NCBI GenBank assembly: GCA_009823395.1
Contig: CM020501.1
Span: 16,167,861 to 16,231,860, forward strand
DNA from: Thamnaconus septentrionalis
Taxonomy: Eukaryota > Chordata > Actinopteri > Tetraodontiformes > Monacanthidae
Length of the DNA stretch: 64,000 nucleotides
Reading direction: 5' to 3'
The notes under the pieces were generated by a model, which saw nothing but the letters and a program-made list of their open reading frames with translations, did not search any database and was not told the DNA's origin. The translations under genes were made by a program, and so were the position numbers. This document shows positions 57,961 through 64,000 of this stretch, one piece after another; position 1 is the first letter of the stretch; each line of letters opens with the position of its first letter.

Positions 57961-60536
57961 GATGAAACATCCGTTCTGTCTGGCTGATAAAACACGGGAG
58001 TCAGTGCGGTGAAAGTGCCCGTGCAGCACTTCTGCTTGTACAGTCTCTCCGAGGCCTAGTTAGGAAGTGCGCGGCTGCGTTGGTCTTAAAGGCTGAACTT
58101 CTGGTCCAGGACACTTCGACTCCACCATACTTTGAAAGGTTTTGCGCGTTCGTGAAGGTGGACGTTGCTGCACAATGTGGCTTACGTCTTTTTTGCACTG
58201 TTACACATCACGCAAAGATCCATAATTACGGGTGAGGTTTTTTAATTGAACAATTGAAAGGTGTGTGACCGACCTAAAATCTAACTTTGGCCATAAACTG
58301 CATTTGCCACAATGCATGTATATTTTGTGGCCCACAAGCTGACAAACCTTTATAAATATCATGATGAAAATTACATTTTATGATATTCATCTTTTTTCAC
58401 TTAGAAAGTTTGGTGTTTCATTATCTGAGGATGATGACATACAATTTACATGTGTTGACGTATACTTTTACATTTCTGCACATGTGCAGTCATATTATTG
58501 ATGATTTATGGCATTGCGTTCATACGATCAAGGTTTAGGCACAGCTGTTATTTTATTTATTTATTTATTTTCAAACAAGGTTGCAAAGTTCATCCGTTTG
58601 AAAAAGTCCCGTCATTTGACCAGCAGCCACTCAACCACAGCACACGATGCGTTTGACTCTGCAACAGACTCTGGAAACGGCCAAACAGTCGAACAGAGCG
58701 GTTTTCAAATGTACAGTGAGTGTAGGTGGCGCTCAGGGTTGAGTTCAACGCATCGGGTCAAGGTTTTGTTTTTGATGGTGTCAACATGTGAATGTGTGAA
58801 TGCAAAGCGCATATCAGCGATCGCATTGCAGCATGTTGTCATCATTTTTGCTCAAACCTTGATTTAAACTGGCTGCACTTCAAAGAGCTGAAAGCTAATT
58901 GTTTTGCATTGTGCTCGTCCTCACACCACAGATAATCAACAAGGACCTTGCAAGGCTGAATTTACACTTCAGGGTGCAAGTGACCCAATTCCAATTCCAA
59001 TTGTTTTTTTGCACGGACCAAATGTGCAACGTTGTGCACATTTGAGCAGGAATAAAACACACAAATTTGGTTGTTGCCCATTCGGGATCAAACTTGTGTT
59101 GTGTATAGAAATACGAAGAGGTTCAGCGATTGGCTGGTCAGATATTCCCTGACGTTGCAAGGTGGATGTCATTAAAAATGCAGATCGCTGCAGCAAAAGC
59201 CCACATTTCAATAGGGCCTCTCTTCTTTCTCTTCTGTCTCAAAGGTCCACTGTGTAAAATTTAACACCATCTGACGGCAGCAAAGCATCATGGATGCAGT
59301 GCGGATGCCTGTTTTCTGATGCCTCGCTTGATATTCTCATACCTACTGAGTTCTCACAAGAATAAAAGCCCAAAACAAAAACAGAGCAGAAACAGATTAT
59401 GTCAGGACAAGTGTTACTCATTGGAACTTAAAAATGCAAAATGGGTCATTATGTTCTGTTCCCAAACTGACAATGTTAGATTCTATCTCCAGACAGCCAG
59501 TCTGTCCATTTAAGTCATCTTATAATAAATCTGTCCCAGAAAGACCCCAGTTAATGATAACGACACAACATAACTGTGCGCTTGGAAAAATGCTTGGGCA
59601 AGCTTCAGCGTTATTCTGCTTCTGTTTTTATCCATCCGTGCTCTCTAGTACAGTAGCACAGCACAGCAACAGCACAAAGCATACAAATTGCATCTGCACG
59701 TGCAGCTGGAGTGAGAACGTGAAGCAAGTTTAAAAGCAGATGTCAGACGTGACTTTTCAAAGTCGACATAATCACTTTAAATAAATCTGTAGCAAGCAAA
59801 AATCCATTAAGTGCTTGAAGATTTTAAGTGTGGATCCCAGCGCTCGAGCACTCGAAAGAATAAATGCAGTCCTTCACTCCTCAAGATCGCACTAGAAACC
59901 TGTTGTCTGAGTTTTATGTTCAAATGGCATTAAATGGCAAAAAGACCTTTCCCGACACCTTTAAAAGGAAATGTTTGGCGCGGTGGCAAAACAAGAGACG
60001 TTTTAAGTTCTACCCGGCAGAGGTAGCAACATGAAGAGCGGTGCTACCTCGCTGCGAGTCTCTGAAAAAGATAATGGCTTGATAGTTTCTGCCGACATCC
60101 ACAATGAGGTCGCAAATGAGGTCATCTCAGACAGAAAAAAGGAAAAAAAAATCCTCAGGGACAAACTCAAGCAAGCTGAATATGTTTTTTTTCTTCTTCC
60201 TAGCAGCAGCTTTTACATTTGGGAGAAAAAAATGGGAAGAAAACACACAAGCCACCACTGAAATGTGTGTCGTGCTCTCACAATAACGACACATTCTACA
60301 GTCTGGCAGTGGGCCTGGCTCAAGGGCTGAGCATATGGCCGATGGATACGGCGGCCATGGAGGTCTGTGGGGCGGGGGAGGGGTTGGGGGTTGTGTGGGC
60401 AGGGGAGGGAGGGGGTGTTGACCGGGGGGGCTAAAGCTAAAGAATGTGTAAAGGCACCAACGCTGGCAGAGGAAATGATTTGCTGTCATTTTTGTCATTT
60501 TGTTTTTATACAGAGAGGTGAACAGAGAGCGTGAAC
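57961..60536. other. Unique DNA, no gene seen
   Basis: AT-rich with TTTA repeats near 58550. Frames up to 119 codons are not supported by motifs. Confidence 0.55.
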
Positions 60537-60672
60537 ACACACACACACAAGCACAAAGACACACACACACACACACACACTCACTCCTCGATGATGACGT
60601 ACCTACAGTTGCAGCTCTATGCTTGAGCATTAAATAAGCCCTCACTCATTCTGTCATGCCATGTGAGGCATG

Positions 60673-60721
<49 letters not shown>

Positions 60722-60895
60722 GGCTAGTGGGCCTTGTCAAAATGCATGTGAGAAAATACAGAGTGACAGATGTAGCCTTTCTGCTCTCTCAGACTAACAT
60801 GGTTATTCTCCCACCGCCTGCTGCACTGATCTCTCACACACACACACACACAAACACACACACATGCACGCACACACGCAAGCACACACACGCGA
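60537..60895. repeat. Microsatellite cluster: (CA), (TG)23, (CA)
   Basis: Imperfect CA runs at 60537-60581, a perfect TG run at 60674-60719, and CA-rich CACACGCA repeats at about 60835-60895. The long frame crossing it is a low-complexity artefact. Confidence 0.93.
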
Positions 60896-61911
60896 GAACA
60901 AACACTAAATGCTCATTCAGTAGCTCCAACTCTCGGCGACAGAGCTCAGAAACCCAGCTTTCCCCTAGCGTCACCCAGATTAGAAGGTGGCAATATTTGG
61001 GAAGCCAAGAGTTGATTCTTCAAATCCCTTTAAAAAAAAAACAACCAAAAAAAAATACTGACGTCGCGGCCGAAGGAAGATTCCACTTGAGTGACTCGGC
61101 TAATAAAAATAAAAGCCCCCCTCCACCCACAACCCTTTGAAACAGCCCGAGCCGGTTATTGCTGGAGACAACAGGCCGTTATCGTTTGTGAGACTATAAA
61201 TCAAAGTCGTTTAAATCTTTAATGAATTTCAGCCACGTCGCGATGGAGCGCCGCCGATGAGGCCCCTTTGAGTCCATCCAAGCGCGTGGCTGCGGCGGCG
61301 GTGCCCACTATCGGATCGTATATCAATGCCACTTCCCTTTTCGCCACTTCTTCCCCTCCAACACGCTATCGCCGGCGCTGTCAGATACCAGTACAAATGA
61401 GAAAACAATGGGGAGACGGGAGCAAGTTGTTGAATATTCATAGGGAGGATAAGGATACAACTGGGACATTTTTGGAGCTTTAACGGCACTAACAGGATCT
61501 AAGCCGTGGTAATTCATGCTAAATCCAAACCAAATCGGCCCCAGCGCTGTTTCTGTGCTGGAAAAGAGGAGAGAGCGACGGGGAAAGGAAAAATGGGAAA
61601 AGAAAAAACAAAGAAAATAGACTGTTGAATCTCCCGAGTGCTTCTGGGATCCGTTTCCGTGTCATCTCTATCCCCGTCTCGTTTTTCACAACAAGCTAGT
61701 TGAGACATCCTTCATTCTCCTCATTTCCTCCTCGGTGTCACGTCTTGAGCTTGAGGCGGCAAAAAAGGAGCAGAAAGAATCAAGAAACTGCAAGGAAAAG
61801 AAGAAAAAAATTTAAACAAATCGGATGCGTTCGAAGCAAGAGAAGTGGTTTTGAAAGGCAACGGGCAAGTTTTTATTTTTTTTTTTCTCTTTGTTTTTTC
61901 CCCCCTCACAG
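60896..61911. other. Unique DNA with a CpG-retaining block at 61130-61500
   Basis: 61130-61500 keeps many CpG, lacks simple repeats and contains ATTCAT/TAAT-type motifs. It could be conserved non-coding DNA next to the weak exon candidate. No gene was identified. Confidence 0.45.
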
Positions 61912-62172
61912 ATTATGAATACCAACCTGGGGCTTCATCTCACTGGCACATTTGTTGTTCTGACCTCCTGCTCTGTTGCTCCCCTTCTGCAGCAGTTTGA
62001 CCTTTGCAGACACCGACTTCACCGTTGCTCAGGACGAAGTGCCTCCGCTGAGACCGAGCTAAAGCTATTAGCATTTGACTTGTGCAACCTTTCACAAAGG
62101 ATTCTGGGCAGAGGGGAAGTGACTCGCGTGGCCCACCTGTCTCTGGTGGATAAGCTGTATGGGATGTTCAAG
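61912..62172 (+). other. Weak candidate exon
   Basis: A 20-base pyrimidine-rich stretch ending CTCACAG precedes 61912, and TTCAAG/GTGTGC could be a donor at 62172/62173. One frame is open throughout. From an ATG at 61915 it reads a hydrophobic start (MNTNLGLHLTGTFVVLTS) that looks like a signal peptide, then a Cys-containing stretch ending VDKLYGMFK. A second acceptor-like site (CCCCTTCTGCAG) lies at 61992. I do not recognise the protein. The donor is poor beyond GT, so this may be chance. Confidence 0.2.
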
Positions 62173-63689
62173 GTGTGCATTTTTCTTGTTTTGTTGGCTC
62201 TTTTTTTTTTTTAACCATATCATAAAATCACAGATGAAGCGCTTTCTTTATTCTTAGTGGCACCGGGGCAGCCAGGGGACGCATAAAGTTATAAATACGC
62301 TCGATAAAAGTTCACACAGTCCGTTTTGTTGCTTTGTTTACCATAAAGAGTAAAGTCTTTCCACACTGAGGGCCACACTGTGTTCAACGTGTGATGCGAT
62401 CGGTTCGAGGTTGTGAGTGCTTTAACCTCAAGTGGAGGCGGCTCTCAGAAAAAGAAAAAAAAAAAAACTGTTTGTCATCCTGTGTGAGGAGGAATTGCCT
62501 TAGAAACGACGCAAATCGGTCGTGGAAGACAGAGCACAGAGCGGAGGAGCAGGTCGGCCCATATATATTGCAGCAGGAAGATAAAATCAATACGGGATAA
62601 TATTCTGAAAGCAGGGGAAAAAAGAGAGGAGGTTTTCTTGCTCTTAAATTTCCAGGATTGGAGCCGTGGCTGAATCGCACAGCGTCAGAGTGGAGTTTGA
62701 ACCGGGGACTGGAGGCAGAAAATTCAGCTTGAGAGATGAATATGAGAAAATAGCTTTGGCCGAGAGCATGGAGGCCTGATAAAGAAGAAAACAGAGAAGA
62801 TGGGGGTTATTTTTAGCAGCACCATTTAGGCAGGCTGTGACCGACACAATTTAATCTGACCCCTGAGTGGGTAGGGGGAAAAAAAGTGCCTGGGTACTGA
62901 TGCGAACCTGGATCAGGAGACGGGTCATAGGGATAATTAATATAATGTGCATGATAATGCCTGGCTGTCATTACAGTGGATTATGAAAAATGGCATGCCG
63001 CGTTCACTCTCCTGCATACTAGCTTTGTCCTGGCAAGAATGCAATCAAGTCATTTCAGGAGCCAGAGAAATGCTTCCTGTTTAAATGTGGCCACGTTTTC
63101 TATAAAATGTAAACCAAAGCTTGGAAAAAAAAAAAAAAAAAGAAAAAAACTTCCTGAAGAAAATTCTTATCTGGGCCATTTCCGTGCTGCACCAACTAAA
63201 GATGTGTTCCAAGAATCCGGGAGGCTGCATATCAGAAAGCAGACACCAAAATATGAAAAGTCCATGGTGTGTTTAAGTCTTTCACAAGCGTTTCATTTTG
63301 CACAGCACTTGAAATTGCAGCATTTCATGCTGGTACCCGGTAAAAATCAAAGTTGTTTTTTCCATATTTTTATGCAAACTAAATGGCAGATACACATCCT
63401 GCTCTACATCCTTTCGGGGGCGAACGCATCTTGCGCATGCTTGCTGCATTACCATTCATCATCCGGCACTCTTCCCAATTCCCATTTCCCACTCTGAACA
63501 TTTACCGTGTTTGCACATTTGCGAGCAGCAACCACTCCGACATAATGTGATGTCTGATTGTTGGATGACTTTTGGAAGTATTGAAATAGAAAGAAACAAA
63601 TGGATGGTGTTTAGGAAAGAGGGTGGAGTCGGTTTAGTGCGGTGGTTCATTTTCCAAACTGGAGACTTGAAACGTCAGTCGAAGAAAAA
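62173..63689. other. Unique DNA, no gene seen
   Basis: A 173-codon frame at 62976-63497 crosses an A run and has no recognised domain. I do not consider it a gene. Confidence 0.5.
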
Positions 63690-63900
63690 AGGGAGACTTT
63701 GGTGGAAGGAGGAGGAATGAAGGGGATGAAGGAGTGAGGGATGAGGAGATGAAGGGAAAAATTACACAGGGATTGGGGACAAAGGGGAGAGAGGAGAGGA
63801 CGAGGTATAAGAATGAAGTGTTAAGGGGGCAAGAAATGGGTTCAAGGGATGAGGGCACGAGTGATGGAGGGATGAGTCAGAATGAGGGAGAAAGTAAACA
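63690..63900. repeat. Purine-rich tract with degenerate GGGATGA units
   Basis: About 210 bp that is overwhelmingly A and G on the plus strand. GGGATGA(A/G)G-like phrases recur irregularly and look like a decayed minisatellite. There is no coding signal. Confidence 0.7.
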
Positions 63901-64000
63901 AGGCTGAGTGGATGGTGGGTCCAGGAATTTCATGCTGCTCAAGTAAGAGGTGGTTGACCCAATGCAAGTAGTTGTGGTCAAGCTCCTGTGTTTGCGACAG

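Noticed and set aside
60670..61140. 156-codon plus-strand frame
   Set aside because: It runs through a TG repeat and two CA repeats, giving Val-Cys and Thr-His runs. It is low complexity, not coding.
62640..62715. Possible tRNA (gtggctgaatcgc ... gagtttgaacc)
   Set aside because: The boxes are poor and no cloverleaf can be formed. The resemblance is superficial.
62976..63497. 173-codon plus-strand frame
   Set aside because: It contains a lysine run from an A homopolymer, has no recognised domain and no splice or start support.

Overview
This 64 kb window reads as vertebrate, most likely teleost fish, nuclear DNA. The evidence is its repeat content: Rex3-type LINE ends, a degenerate Tc1/mariner element of the family common in ray-finned fish, teleost dispersed repeats, very many CA/TG microsatellites, and a Gmr1-like Ty3/gypsy retrotransposon. 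I found no convincing host protein-coding gene, rRNA or intact tRNA. Nearly all ORFs of 60-170 codons lie across microsatellites, purine tracts or unique non-coding DNA. The window is either intergenic or inside a very long intron.

Layout. 1-4.5 kb is unique DNA with GT, GA and GTGC repeats. 4.5-5.6 kb is an internally deleted Tc1/mariner copy. 7.26-7.69 kb and 9.05-9.49 kb are two probable non-autonomous DNA elements. 9.5-18.2 kb is mostly unique, with CpG-retaining, palindrome-bearing blocks that could be regulatory, plus old repeat fragments near 15-15.7 kb. 18.45-24.84 kb is one LTR retrotransposon, bounded by 5-bp target duplications and inserted into an older dispersed repeat. A 5'-truncated Rex3-type LINE with a 10-bp target duplication follows at 24.87-25.53 kb. 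A second one, also with a 10-bp duplication, lies at 29.92-30.56 kb. 30.6-64 kb is mostly unique AT-rich sequence with microsatellites, a degenerate tRNA-like (SINE) head at 44.15 kb, GC/CpG-rich blocks near 28.7 and 57.7 kb, and one weak candidate exon at 61.9 kb.

The most interesting object is the retrotransposon. Its order is LTR - PBS(Pro) - Gag (SCAN-like capsid, CCHC knuckle) - protease (DTG) - integrase (HHCC, DD-E) - reverse transcriptase (YLDD) - RNase H - PPT - LTR. Integrase lies before reverse transcriptase, as in Ty1/copia, although the domains are Ty3/gypsy-like. This is the hallmark of the Gmr1 group. By my hand alignment the two LTRs differ by one substitution but eight small indels, and the interior carries at least ten frame breaks. 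That pattern suggests a recent insertion whose breaks may partly be assembly errors.
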